Source: Agrococcus jejuensis
Lineage (GTDB): Bacteria; Actinomycetota; Actinomycetes; Actinomycetales; Microbacteriaceae
Reading direction: 5' to 3'
NCBI RefSeq assembly: GCF_007679035.1
Contig: NZ_VEFR01000001.1
Coordinates: 1,073,925-1,137,924 of the forward strand
Length of the DNA stretch: 64,000 nt
Part shown: in pieces, positions 54,906 to 64,000 of the stretch
Position numbering within the stretch: position 1 is the stretch's first letter
Layout of the letters: each line of letters opens with the position of its first letter
Notes under the pieces: model-generated
Seen by the model: only the letters and a program-made list of their open reading frames with translations
What the model was told of the DNA's origin: nothing
Database searches by the model: none
Made by a program: the position numbers and the translations under genes

Positions 54906-56342
54906 TCAGGCCTTCGACTCGGCCTTCTCGTCGGCGGCCTCGGCCGCGACCTTCTGCTCGCCGGCGGTGGCGGGCTCGGCGACCGGAGCCGCCTTCGGCG
55001 CCTCGACCGCGTCGGCCGCGGGCTTCGGTCGCGAGGCGAACTCCTCGAAGACCTCGCGCGGCGTCTCGCGCATCGCGAGCTGCACGTCGTCGCGACCGAG
55101 GACGAAGCCGCCCATCCAGTCGCCGAAGACGCGCAGCTTGCGCTCCCACATCGGCATCGCGAGACCGTGGTAGCCGCGGTGCGCCATCCAGGCGAGCGGA
55201 CCGGTGAAGCCGATCTTGCCCTTCTGGAACGCGCCCTGGCCGAGGCCGAGGCCCGCGACCGCGCCGAGGTTCGCGTGGATGTACTCGCGCGGCGCCTCGT
55301 CGCGCAGCGACGCGGCGACGTTCTTCGCGAGCAGCTTGCCCTGGCGCACGGCGTGCTGCGCGTTGGGCACGCAGAAGCCGCCGGGGCCGGGGGTCTTCGA
55401 GACGTCGGGCACGGCCGAGACGTCGCCTGCCGTCCAGGCGTTCGGCACGACCTCGTCGCCGTCGACGACCTGCAGACGCGTGTTCGCCGAGACGCGACCG
55501 CGCTCGTCGAGCGGCAGGCCCGTCTTGCGCACCATCGGGTTGGCCATGACGCCCGCCGTCCAGATGATGAGGTCGGACTCGAACGTGTCGCCCGTCGAGA
55601 GCTCGATGACGCCGTCGACGGCCGACTTCAGCTGCGTGTCGAGGTGCACGTGCGCGTCGCGCGCCTCGAGCTGCGCGATGACCTTCTTCGCCGTCTCGAG
55701 GCTGACCTCGGGCATGATGCGGCCCATCGCCTCGATGAGGTGGAAGTGGATGTCGTCCATGACGATCGACGGGTACAGCTCGACGAGGCTCGTCGCGAGC
55801 GAGCGCAGCTCGGCGAAGACCTCGATGCCGGCGAAGCCGCCACCGACGACCGTGACGGTCAGCAGGCGGGTGCGCTCGGCGCCCTCGGGCAGCACGGACG
55901 CGCGGGCGAAGTTCGCGATGAGGCGGTCGCGCACGGCGGCGGCCTCCTCGATCGTCTTCATGCCGATCGCGACGTCGGCGACGCCGGGGATCGGGAAGGT
56001 GCGCGAGACGGCGCCGGCGGTGAGCACGAGCTCGTCGTACTCGAGGTCGAAGGGCTCGCCGTCCTCGGGCGAGACCGTCGCGGTCTTCGCCGTGTGGTCG
56101 ATCGCGGTGACGCGGGCCGTGATGACGGCGCTGCGCTTGAGGTGCTTGCGCAGCGAGACCACTGCGTGGCGGGCCTCGATGCTGCCGGCCGCGACCTCGG
56201 GGAGGAAGGGCTGGTACGTCATGTACGGCAGCGGGTCGACGACGGTCACCTCGGCCTCGCCGCGGCCGAGGATCTTCTCGAGGCCGAGCGCGGTGTAGAA
56301 GCCGGCGTAGCCACCGCCGACGATGAGGATGCGAGTGGTCAC
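54906..56342 (-). CDS. ndh: Type II NADH dehydrogenase
   Basis: 478 aa membrane-associated flavoprotein passing electrons from NADH to quinone without proton pumping. Two Rossmann motifs: ILIVGGGYAGFYTALGLE (FAD) and TVVGGGFAGIEVFAEL (NADH). WTAGVMANP and AWTAGDVSAV are conserved. The C-terminal 40 residues are an Ala/Glu/Lys-rich tail not typical of the family. GTG start. Confidence 0.92.
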   Translation of the reverse strand: MTTRILIVGGGYAGFYTALGLEKILGRGEAEVTVVDPLPYMTYQPFLPEVAAGSIEARHAVVSLRKHLKRSAVITARVTAIDHTAKTATVSPEDGEPFDLEYDELVLTAGAVSRTFPIPGVADVAIGMKTIEEAAAVRDRLIANFARASVLPEGAERTRLLTVTVVGGGFAGIEVFAELRSLATSLVELYPSIVMDDIHFHLIEAMGRIMPEVSLETAKKVIAQLEARDAHVHLDTQLKSAVDGVIELSTGDTFESDLIIWTAGVMANPMVRKTGLPLDERGRVSANTRLQVVDGDEVVPNAWTAGDVSAVPDVSKTPGPGGFCVPNAQHAVRQGKLLAKNVAASLRDEAPREYIHANLGAVAGLGLGQGAFQKGKIGFTGPLAWMAHRGYHGLAMPMWERKLRVFGDWMGGFVLGRDDVQLAMRETPREVFEEFASRPKPAADAVEAPKAAPVAEPATAGEQKVAAEAADEKAESKA

Positions 56343-56412
56343 GATGAATGGGCTCTCTGCTCGTGTGGGGTGTGCGACAGCACCTTCGATGGTACCCCCG
56401 CTCGGATGCGGG

Positions 56413-56943
56413 TCAGGACCCGCCCTCTACCGCATCCGCCTCGGGCGTCGCCGTGGGCCGGCTGCACGTGCAGGTCTCGGGCTGCCAGTCGCTCATCGCG
56501 AGCGCGGCGTCGCCGATGGGGTTCACGCCCGGACCCGCAGCGAGGCTGTGGGCGAGGAGCGCGTGGAGGCACTTGACGCGCGTGGGCATGCCGCCGGCGC
56601 TGATGCCCTCGATCTCGGGCACGTCGCCGTGCTCGGCGCGCTCGGCGAGGAACGCCTCGTGCGCCCGCTGGTAGGCGGCGGCGACCTCGGGGTCGGCGAG
56701 CCGCTCCTGCAGCTCGACCATGGCGCCGCCCGCCTCGAGGCGCGACATCGCGATCGTCGCGTCGGGATGCGTCAGGTAGTGGAACGTGGGGAACGGCGTG
56801 CCGTTCGCGAGTCGCGGCTTCGTGACGACGACCGCGGGCTGCCCGCATCCGCAGCGCGCGGAGACGCCGACGACGTCGCGCACGGGCCTGCCGAGCTGCT
56901 CGGTCATCGCCTGGATGTCGGCCTCGGTGGCGTGCTCGATCAC
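56413..56943 (-). CDS. DUF501 protein
   Basis: 176 aa with a conserved CGCGQPAVVVTKPRL near residue 32, the segment TPFPTFHYLTHP and a C-terminal RVKCLHALLAHSLAAG. Located directly after ftsB, as in other actinobacteria (Rv1025 position). GGAG lies upstream of the GTG. Biochemical role unknown. Confidence 0.88.
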   Translation of the reverse strand: MIEHATEADIQAMTEQLGRPVRDVVGVSARCGCGQPAVVVTKPRLANGTPFPTFHYLTHPDATIAMSRLEAGGAMVELQERLADPEVAAAYQRAHEAFLAERAEHGDVPEIEGISAGGMPTRVKCLHALLAHSLAAGPGVNPIGDAALAMSDWQPETCTCSRPTATPEADAVEGGS

Positions 56944-56971
56944 TGGGTGCTCCAAGAGGGGGGTGCGCCGA

Positions 56972-57520
56972 TCAGCGCGCGTCGAGCGGCGCGCCCGACG
57001 AGAGGTCGTCGGCGTCGGCGTCGGTGAGGCCCGCGAGCACGACCGACGCGATGCCCGCCTGCACCCAGTCGCCCTGGGACTCGACGAGGTCGGTCGTGAA
57101 CGCCGGCGCCTGCTCGACGGACTCGGCGGGGCCGCGGTCGTCGATGACGACGTAGGCGGTCTCGCCCGGGTAGACGTAGAAGAGGCGGTCGCGCGCCTGC
57201 GCCTCGATGTACGCGGGGTCGTCCCACTGCGCGACCTGGTCGCCCAGGTCGTCGACCGACTCCTGCTGGTCGGCGACCTGCTGCTGCAGGTCGGCGATCG
57301 TCTGCCGCTGCTCGAGCAGCAGGCCGATCGACGGCGCGAGCGTGAAGGCGCCGACGACGACGAGGCTCGCGACGACGAGCAGCGTCCACGACACGCGCAG
57401 GCGCCCGACCTGCGCATCCGACGTGCGACGCGGCTCGGCGCCGCGGCGCTCGGCGCGAGCCCTCGCCGTGGAGGCGAGGGCTCGTCCGAGGCCGCGGATG
57501 CCGCCGGGCCGGTCGTCCAT
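56972..57520 (-). CDS. ftsB: Septum formation initiator, FtsB/DivIC
   Basis: 182 aa bitopic membrane protein of the divisome. A basic cytoplasmic tail, one membrane helix (WTLLVVASLVVVGAFTLAP), a coiled coil (EQRQTIADLQQQVADQQESV) and the family motif DPAYIEAQARDRLFYVYPGE are in order. It stabilises FtsQ/FtsL at the septum. The ATG is seven bases after TAGCCT. Confidence 0.9.
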   Translation of the reverse strand: MDDRPGGIRGLGRALASTARARAERRGAEPRRTSDAQVGRLRVSWTLLVVASLVVVGAFTLAPSIGLLLEQRQTIADLQQQVADQQESVDDLGDQVAQWDDPAYIEAQARDRLFYVYPGETAYVVIDDRGPAESVEQAPAFTTDLVESQGDWVQAGIASVVLAGLTDADADDLSSGAPLDAR

Positions 57521-57539
57521 GGGGATCAGGCTACGAGCC

Positions 57540-58895
<1,356 letters not shown>

Positions 58896-60152
58896 CTACG
58901 TCGTCGGGTCTGCGGGGCGCAGCGGCTGCACGTCGAGCGCGCTCGCGGGGTCGGCGTCGGCGCGCAGCGTCAGCACGTGCGTCGCGCCGGAGGCGGCGAG
59001 CGCGTCGAGCACGCGCGCCACGTTCTTCGTGCGCCTCGCGACGCGCACGGCACGTCCGGAGGCGACGATGCGCCGCTTGGCGGCGACGAGCTGCGCGGGC
59101 GTGACGTCGCGGTCGTGCAGGATGCCCACGACCTCCGCATCCGCGTCGGCCGACAGGTCGACGAGGTCGATGAGTCGCTCGAAGCCGAACGAGATGCCCG
59201 CGGCGGGCACGTCGGTGCCGAGGAAGCGGCCCACCATGCCGTCGTAGCGGCCGCCGCCGCCGATCGAGTACGGCACGGCCGGGTGCGCGATCTCCATGAT
59301 GACGCCCGTGTAGTAGCCCATGCCGCGCACGAGCGACGGGTCGAGCTCCAGTCGCACGCCGACGTCGGCCGGGTCGACGGCCAGCAGCGTGCGCACGGCC
59401 TCGGTCGCCTCGTCGGGCAGCAGCGACCAGTCCCCCGCCGCCACGGCGTCGATCTGCGCCAGCACGGCGGCGCCGTCGATGCCGTGTCCGTCGAGCTCGC
59501 CCGCGACGCCGTCACGGCCGATCTTGTCGAGCTTGTCGATCGTGATGAGCGCGCCGTCGCGGGCATCGTCGGCCACGCCGGCCGCCTCGAGCATCGCGTG
59601 CAGGATGCGGCGGTCGTTCACGCGCACGAACGCGTCGGCGAGGCCGAGGCGCTGCAGCGCGTCGCCCGTCGCGGCGACGAGCTCGAGCTCGGCCTGGATG
59701 CCGGGCTCGCCCACGATGTCGATGTCGCACTGCACGAACTGGCGGTAGCGACCGGCCTGCGGGCGCTCCGCGCGCCACACGGGCGCGATCTGGATCGAGC
59801 GGAAGACCGTGGGCAGCTCGGCGCGGTTCGTCGCGTAGTAGCGGGCGAGCGGCACCGTGAGGTCGAAGCGCAGGCCGAGGTCGTTCAGGTCCGCCGGGCT
59901 GTCGGCGCTGCGCAGGTCGTCGACCGTGAGGCCGCGGCGCTGGATGCCGAACGCGAGCTTCTCGTTGTCGCCCCCGAGGCCCGCGTGCAGGCGCTCCGCG
60001 AGCTCGACGACGGGCGTCTCGATCTCCTCGAACCCGTGGTCGGCGAACGCGCCCCGGATGACGTCGGCGACGTGCGCACGGCGACGCTGCTCGGCGGGGA
60101 GCATGTCGCGCATGCCGCGGGGAGGGTTCACCTGGGATGCCACGTGCTCCAT
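58896..60152 (-). CDS. hisS: Histidine--tRNA ligase
   Basis: 418 aa class II aminoacyl-tRNA synthetase. Motif 1 RGMRDMLPAEQ, motif 2 WRAERPQAGRYRQFVQCDID, the histidine-binding signature LVRGMGYYTG and motif 3 GGGRYDGMVGRFLG plus GISFGFERL are present. The C-terminal anticodon-binding domain is shown. An in-frame GTG three codons downstream is an alternative start. The stop TAG forms part of a possible eno -10 (TAGGCT). Confidence 0.93.
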   Translation of the reverse strand: MEHVASQVNPPRGMRDMLPAEQRRRAHVADVIRGAFADHGFEEIETPVVELAERLHAGLGGDNEKLAFGIQRRGLTVDDLRSADSPADLNDLGLRFDLTVPLARYYATNRAELPTVFRSIQIAPVWRAERPQAGRYRQFVQCDIDIVGEPGIQAELELVAATGDALQRLGLADAFVRVNDRRILHAMLEAAGVADDARDGALITIDKLDKIGRDGVAGELDGHGIDGAAVLAQIDAVAAGDWSLLPDEATEAVRTLLAVDPADVGVRLELDPSLVRGMGYYTGVIMEIAHPAVPYSIGGGGRYDGMVGRFLGTDVPAAGISFGFERLIDLVDLSADADAEVVGILHDRDVTPAQLVAAKRRIVASGRAVRVARRTKNVARVLDALAASGATHVLTLRADADPASALDVQPLRPADPTT

Positions 60153-60218
60153 CCTCTCGCATCCCGCAACCGGGGCCGCGCGTCAGCGAGGCGTCCGCGT
60201 CCTTGCCAGGATGGTGGG

Positions 60219-60971
60219 GTGGCATCCCGCCTTCGCAGACCGCTCCTGCGCGACCACGGCGTCGCGTCGCAGCTGCTGCGACTCACGATCGTCGGCATGG
60301 TCGTGGCGGCGGAGGCACGACGCGTGGGCGTGCTGCTCGACCTCGGCGCGTCGCTCATCGTGCACTTCTCGTACTTCACGACGCAGGCGAGCGTGCTCTC
60401 GGGCGTCGTCGCCATCTGGCTCGTGGCGCAGCCCGCGACGCATCGGCCCGCGTGGTTCGACTGGCTGCGCGCTGCGGTGACGACGTGGGTGCTGCTCGCG
60501 GGCGTGACGTACGTGACGGTGCTCGAGCCCGGGTCGTTCCTGAATCCCGCCGAGCCGTTCCAGAGCCTCGTGCAGCATCAGCTCGTGCCGCTCGCGATGG
60601 TGCTCGACTGGGCGCTGACCCCCGGCCGCACGCGCACGCGGCGTCGCCGCGCCTGGACGTGGCTCATCTACCCCGCCGTGTACGCCGTCGTCGCGGTCAT
60701 CGTGGCGCAGCAGATCGGCGCGTGGCTCTACCCGTTCCTCAACCCCGTCGCGGCCGACGGCTGGTTCGGCGTCGCCGTGCAGACCACGGGCGTGCTCGGC
60801 ATCCTCATGGCGCTCGTCGTGCTCGTGGCGCTGCTCGGGCCCGCCGGCTCGGGGCCGGCGACGCGGCTGCGCACCCGGGATGCCGGCCCGGCCGTGCCGC
60901 CGGAGGATCAGGCGGCCGAGGCGGCTCAGCCGGTCTCGGCCGGCGTCCATGCCGGCAGCGGATCGGCGTAG
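60219..60971 (+). CDS. Pr6Pr family membrane protein (copy 1)
   Basis: 250 aa with six membrane helices. HFSYFTTQASVLSGVVAIWL, HQLVPLAMVLDWALTPGR and WLYPFLNPVAADGWFGV are family elements. Paralogous to the protein at 62117-62821. Its 3' end overlaps the convergent COG0523 gene by 46 bp. Function unknown. Confidence 0.8.
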   Translation: MASRLRRPLLRDHGVASQLLRLTIVGMVVAAEARRVGVLLDLGASLIVHFSYFTTQASVLSGVVAIWLVAQPATHRPAWFDWLRAAVTTWVLLAGVTYVTVLEPGSFLNPAEPFQSLVQHQLVPLAMVLDWALTPGRTRTRRRRAWTWLIYPAVYAVVAVIVAQQIGAWLYPFLNPVAADGWFGVAVQTTGVLGILMALVVLVALLGPAGSGPATRLRTRDAGPAVPPEDQAAEAAQPVSAGVHAGSGSA

Positions 60972-61876
60972 CGGACCCACGCATCCGGGCCCGCGGCCAG
61001 CTCGTCGTCGGTGAGCGCGGCCGCCGCGAGCGTCGTCGCGATCGCCGCGTGGTCGAGGTCGACGCCGATGATCGCGAGATCCTGCCCGACCGCGAGCGGA
61101 TCGTCGGGGTCGGTCTCGAGCGCATGCAGCGCGAACGAGCCGGCCGCGTGATCCCACCAGCCGGTGCGCCCCGGCCTGGTCGCGAGCGCCACGAAGCCCG
61201 CCGAGCGCACGACGACCCCGTGCCGCCCGCTGCCGAGCGCCTCGAGCGCCGCGACCAGGCGTGCGGGATGCAGCGGGCGCACGTGCTCGAAGCGCATGGC
61301 GGTGACGCGCGGGTCGGTCATGTGCGGGTCGTGGTCGCCGTTCAGCACGCACGTCCAGCCCGGGTGGTCGTGCACGGCGCGGATGCGTCGCCCTGCCGGC
61401 GGGTCGACGACGCCGCGATCGAGGCGCAGCCGCGCCTTCGGTGCGACGTGGGCGACGAGCGCCATGAGGGCGCTGAGGGTGGGGGTGTCGACCGGATGCC
61501 AGCCGACGATGGTCGCGACGGTCGACTGCTCGAGCTGCTCGATCAGCCGCTGCGCGCGGCCGCAGCCGCACGGCGGCGCGCCGTCGAGCCCGAGGAGGCG
61601 CAGCAGCGTCGCCGCGTCGACGACGCACTCGATCGCGCCCGGCTGCCCGGCGTCGGCGAGCATCCCCACGACGTGCATGGGCTGCACGTCTGCCGGCACC
61701 TCGACGACGACGCCCGTGCCGGTCTCGAGCGCCTCGGCGATGCCGTCGACGGCCGCGTGGGCGATGGCGCCGGCCGGGACGAGGGGGGCGCTCGTGGCGG
61801 CGGCGAGGCGCGTGGCGTGGCGCGCGCGCACGTCGTCGCTCACACCGAGGACCATCACGGCGACGTCGGGATGCAT
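60926..61876 (-). CDS. COG0523 (CobW-like) protein with degenerate GTPase site
   Basis: 316 aa. The C-terminal CobW_C domain is recognisable (RPLHPARLVAALEALGSG, VVRSAGFVALATRPGRTGWW). The N-terminus should carry a GxxGxGKT P-loop after the first strand but reads MVLGVSDDVRARHATRL, and the family CxCC metal motif is CGCG (PPCGCGRAQRL). It is probably a zinc-homeostasis protein that has lost GTP binding. A Zur-like box lies 21 bases upstream and the divergent gene is a cysteine-free L36. Confidence 0.75.
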   Translation of the reverse strand: MHPDVAVMVLGVSDDVRARHATRLAAATSAPLVPAGAIAHAAVDGIAEALETGTGVVVEVPADVQPMHVVGMLADAGQPGAIECVVDAATLLRLLGLDGAPPCGCGRAQRLIEQLEQSTVATIVGWHPVDTPTLSALMALVAHVAPKARLRLDRGVVDPPAGRRIRAVHDHPGWTCVLNGDHDPHMTDPRVTAMRFEHVRPLHPARLVAALEALGSGRHGVVVRSAGFVALATRPGRTGWWDHAAGSFALHALETDPDDPLAVGQDLAIIGVDLDHAAIATTLAAAALTDDELAAGPDAWVRYADPLPAWTPAETG

Positions 61877-61896
61877 GTCGACTCCATCTGCTTTAC

Positions 61897-61911
61897 TGAG
61901 AACCGTTCTCA
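61897..61911. promoter_or_regulatory. Zur-type box shared by the COG0523 gene and rpmJ
   Basis: Perfect 7-1-7 palindrome TGAGAACCGTTCTCA, matching the TGAnAAnnnTTnTCA pattern of actinobacterial Zur boxes. It is placed between the divergent COG0523 gene and rpmJ paralogue, both typical zinc-starvation genes. Confidence 0.8.
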
Positions 61912-61935
61912 TCATGTCACGGAATCGGAGGCACC

Positions 61936-62058
61936 ATGAAGGTCCGCGCATCGCTGAAGTCGCTCGCGAGGCAGCCAGGCGCGCAGGTCGTGCGCCGGCG
62001 GGGCAAGGTCTTCGTCATCAACAGGCGCAACCCGCGCATGAAGGGCCGGCAGGGATAG
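61936..62058 (+). CDS. rpmJ: Ribosomal protein L36, zinc-independent (C-minus) paralogue
   Basis: 40 aa starting [20 protein letters not shown] and ending PRMKGRQG. The four zinc ligands of standard L36 (CxxC...C...H) are absent. Such paralogues replace the zinc form under zinc limitation, releasing zinc. CGGAGG precedes the ATG, which lies 25 bases from the Zur-like box. Confidence 0.93.
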   Translation: MKVRASLKSLARQPGAQVVRRRGKVFVINRRNPRMKGRQG

Positions 62059-62116
62059 GCGACACTCGGGGTGCGCGTGACAGGGGGTGCCATGCCGCGC
62101 GTGCCACGATGAGCGC

Positions 62117-62821
62117 ATGACGCCGACGTCGCGAGGACTCACCGATCGCTCGACGCTCGTCGTCGCGCTCCGCACCGTCGTGCTGCTCGCCGGCATCTCG
62201 GCCGAGGCCTGGAACCTCGTGACCGTCGCCGGCGAGGGCGACCGCATCAGCGAGCACCTCGGCTACTTCACGGTGCAGTCGAACGTGCTCGTGCTCGGCG
62301 TCGTCGTCTGGATGCTGCTGCGTCCCGACGGCCGGCCGCGTTGGTTCGACGCGCTGCGCGGCGCGACGACCGCGTACATCGTGCTCACGGGGCTCGTGTG
62401 GGCCGTGCTGCTCGCGTCGCCCGAGGAGGCGCTCGGATTCACGGTCGAGTACCCGAGCTTCGTGCAGCACCGGCTCATCCCGGTGCTCATGGCCCTCGAC
62501 TGGCTGCTCGTGCCCACCGCGCGACCGCTGCGAGTCGGTCGCTGCATCCCGGCATGGATGGCGTATCCGATCGCCTACCTCGCCATCTCCTGGGTGCGCG
62601 GCGGGCTGCTCGACGGCTGGATCCCCTACCCCTTCCTCGACCCCGCGGTGCACGGCGGCGTCGGCGGGCTCGTCGTGCCGACGGGCCAGGTGCTGCTCGC
62701 GTTCGTGGTGGGCATCGCGCTCGTCGCGATCGTCGGGCGAGCGCGATGGCGGCCGCGCGAGGGGCTCGAGCGGCCGGCGCCGCGCATCGGGTCGTCGAAT
62801 CCGCACGCGAGCGGCACCTGA
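62117..62821 (+). CDS. Pr6Pr family membrane protein (copy 2)
   Basis: 234 aa with six membrane helices. HLGYFTVQSNVLVLGVVVWM, HRLIPVLMALDWLLVPT and GWIPYPFLDPAVHGGV align with the copy at 60219-60971. The two copies flank the zinc-response genes. Function unknown. Confidence 0.8.
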   Translation: MTPTSRGLTDRSTLVVALRTVVLLAGISAEAWNLVTVAGEGDRISEHLGYFTVQSNVLVLGVVVWMLLRPDGRPRWFDALRGATTAYIVLTGLVWAVLLASPEEALGFTVEYPSFVQHRLIPVLMALDWLLVPTARPLRVGRCIPAWMAYPIAYLAISWVRGGLLDGWIPYPFLDPAVHGGVGGLVVPTGQVLLAFVVGIALVAIVGRARWRPREGLERPAPRIGSSNPHASGT

Positions 62822-62907
62822 GGCGCCCACTGCAGCCGAGGCCCCGCTGACGTGCGGATTCGGCGCGGTCCGCACCGCGGCGCAGGGGATCGTGTCCCCG
62901 CGCCGGC

Positions 62908-63285
62908 TCAGTCCTCCGGCGTCGAGAGGTCGCGGTGCTCGGGCGCCTCGTGCGCGGGACGCGCCTCGCGGCGCCGTTCGTCGGCGCGGAGACGCGCATC
63001 CGCGCGCAGTCGCGACCAGTACGGCAGCTCGCGCACGTGCGGATCGGTCGCGCCCGCGACCCACGGCGTGCCGACGAGCGCGACCACGACGGCCACGACC
63101 GTGCCGACGAGCAGCACGAGCAGGGGCTCCGTCGCGAGCGCGTACACCGGCACCGCGCATGCCGCGGCGACGAGGATCCACACCATCGCGATCGCGGTGC
63201 TCGGCATGCGCGTGCGCCCGAGCAGCAGCAGGCCACCGAGCACGATCCCCGCGACGCCGGCGAGCAGCAGCTCCAGCCACACCAT
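62908..63285 (-). CDS. Membrane protein, unknown
   Basis: 125 aa with three hydrophobic segments (LLLAGVAGIVLGGLLLLG, MVWILVAAACAVPVYAL, LVLLVGTVVAVVVALVG) and an Arg/Glu-rich C-terminal tail. No family recognised. Confidence 0.7.
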   Translation of the reverse strand: MVWLELLLAGVAGIVLGGLLLLGRTRMPSTAIAMVWILVAAACAVPVYALATEPLLVLLVGTVVAVVVALVGTPWVAGATDPHVRELPYWSRLRADARLRADERRREARPAHEAPEHRDLSTPED

Positions 63286-63350
63286 CCGCGCCCCACGATC
63301 CCCGAGCCGACGCCCGGTGCAGCGACCCTAGCGAGCGCGGCTGGGCACCG

Positions 63351-63797
63351 TCAGCGCGAGCCGACCGCCGCGAGCAGCACGAACGCCAGCGCGAGCAGGT
63401 GGCAGGCCATGGGGCGCCACGAGTGCAGCCACCGTGCGACGCGCGTCTCGGGCAGCCCCGCGAGGTCGACGCCCGCGAGGTTCCTGCCGATGAAGATCGG
63501 TCGCACCTGCATGAGCCGGCCCGCGCGCTCGCGCGTCTCGAGGTCCGGCGAGGTCGCTGCGGCGGCGATGCCCCGGCGGTACCACCACACGGTGCCGAAC
63601 GTGAGGCCCAGCCACATCGCGATCCAGAGCAGCGCCGGCACGGCAAGCACCGTCGCAGGCGGCGTGTGCACCGATCCGGCGAGCACGGAGGCGACGATGA
63701 GCAGCGCGAGGAGCACGAGCACGCCGCACGTCGCGAGCCACACGACGAACGCCGCGTGCGCACGCGCCGTGAGCGCTCGCGCGCGTCGCGGCGTCAT
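63351..63797 (-). CDS. Membrane protein, unknown
   Basis: 148 aa with membrane segments FVVWLATCGVLVLLALLIVA, LAVPALLWIAMWLGLTFG and a C-terminal LLALAFVLLAAVG. The ATG overlaps the mazG stop by 4 bases (ATGA). Function unknown. Confidence 0.7.
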   Translation of the reverse strand: MTPRRARALTARAHAAFVVWLATCGVLVLLALLIVASVLAGSVHTPPATVLAVPALLWIAMWLGLTFGTVWWYRRGIAAAATSPDLETRERAGRLMQVRPIFIGRNLAGVDLAGLPETRVARWLHSWRPMACHLLALAFVLLAAVGSR

Positions 63798-64000
63798 GCG
63801 CCGGCGGCGCCGCTCGCGTGGCGCCCCTGCGCGCGCAGCGCCGCGTCGCGCTCCTGCGCACGCAGGGCCGTGTCGCGCTCGCGCACCGCGAGCCGCAGCG
63901 CCCGCTCGGCGTCGAGCCCGTGCGCACCGGCCTGCTCGACGAGCGCGAGCAGCGCCGCGCCGAGCTCCGCCTCGGTCGCCGGCGCCGACGCGTCGGGCTC
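63794..64000 (-). CDS. mazG: MazG family nucleotide pyrophosphohydrolase (C-terminal fragment)
   Basis: Only the last 68 residues are in the window. The helix ATEAELGAALLALVEQAG followed by GLDAERALRLAVRERD matches the end of the MazG fold (EELGDLL...). A short internal repeat (RERDTALRAQ, QERDAALRAQ) ends the protein. MazG clears non-canonical nucleotides; identity rests on this short segment and on the neighbourhood upstream of eno. Confidence 0.65.
   Translation of the reverse strand, partial: EPDASAPATEAELGAALLALVEQAGAHGLDAERALRLAVRERDTALRAQERDAALRAQGRHASGAAGA

Overview
The window is high-GC actinobacterial chromosome. It carries a mycothiol S-conjugate amidase (mca), the whiB1/pdtaS pair, the eno-ftsB-DUF501 block and abundant GTG starts. 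Gene content, and many genes whose start codon lies 6-8 bases after a TANNNT -10 box (leaderless transcription), fit the Microbacteriaceae; the species is not identifiable from sequence reading alone.

Layout. 1-6.5 kb: a sugar catabolic operon (TIM-barrel isomerase/epimerase, binding protein, two permeases, Gfo/Idh/MocA dehydrogenase), divergent from a ROK regulator with a palindromic operator between them. 6.6-11.8 kb: the branched-chain amino acid operon ilvD-ilvB-ilvN-ilvC. 11.8-16.0 kb: a sugar isomerase-like protein, a small membrane protein, a PfkB kinase, an alanine-type aminotransferase and a lipoprotein.

16.23-32.96 kb: a compact, apparently complete temperate siphophage (about 16.7 kb) integrated in the 3' half of tRNA-Lys(CTT). 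It is bounded by identical 41-bp attL and attR copies. It has an integrase, holin, M23 endolysin, tail genes with a short tape measure, a fused prohead protease-major capsid protein, portal, terminase, HNH protein, C5-cytosine methyltransferase, a tightly overlapping string of small early genes, and a divergent excisionase/Cro-like gene and repressor. The 41-bp core lies inside the repressor reading frame. In the prophage the repressor stops at residue 101, inside attR. If attP is rebuilt in silico, the frame continues into the left end for 32 more codons, and its stop overlaps the start of a 51-codon ORF whose stop overlaps the integrase start. This is the architecture of integration-dependent immunity known from mycobacteriophages such as BPs, here in a very small phage with an extra gene between repressor and integrase. 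It is the main discovery candidate.

33-64 kb is ordinary core chromosome: peroxiredoxin, GNAT, ABC-F protein, whiB1/pdtaS, an orphan CpaB/CpaE-like pair, mca-DUF4307-greA, ilvA, an AI-2E family permease, a YcaQ/AlkX-type DNA glycosylase, an aldonolactone oxidase, an amino-acid racemase/aldolase-like enzyme, a hydrolase-TetR pair, an MFS transporter, ndh, DUF501-ftsB-eno, hisS, and a zinc-stress pair (a COG0523 protein lacking a P-loop and a cysteine-free ribosomal protein L36) around a 15-bp Zur-like palindrome. The window ends inside mazG.
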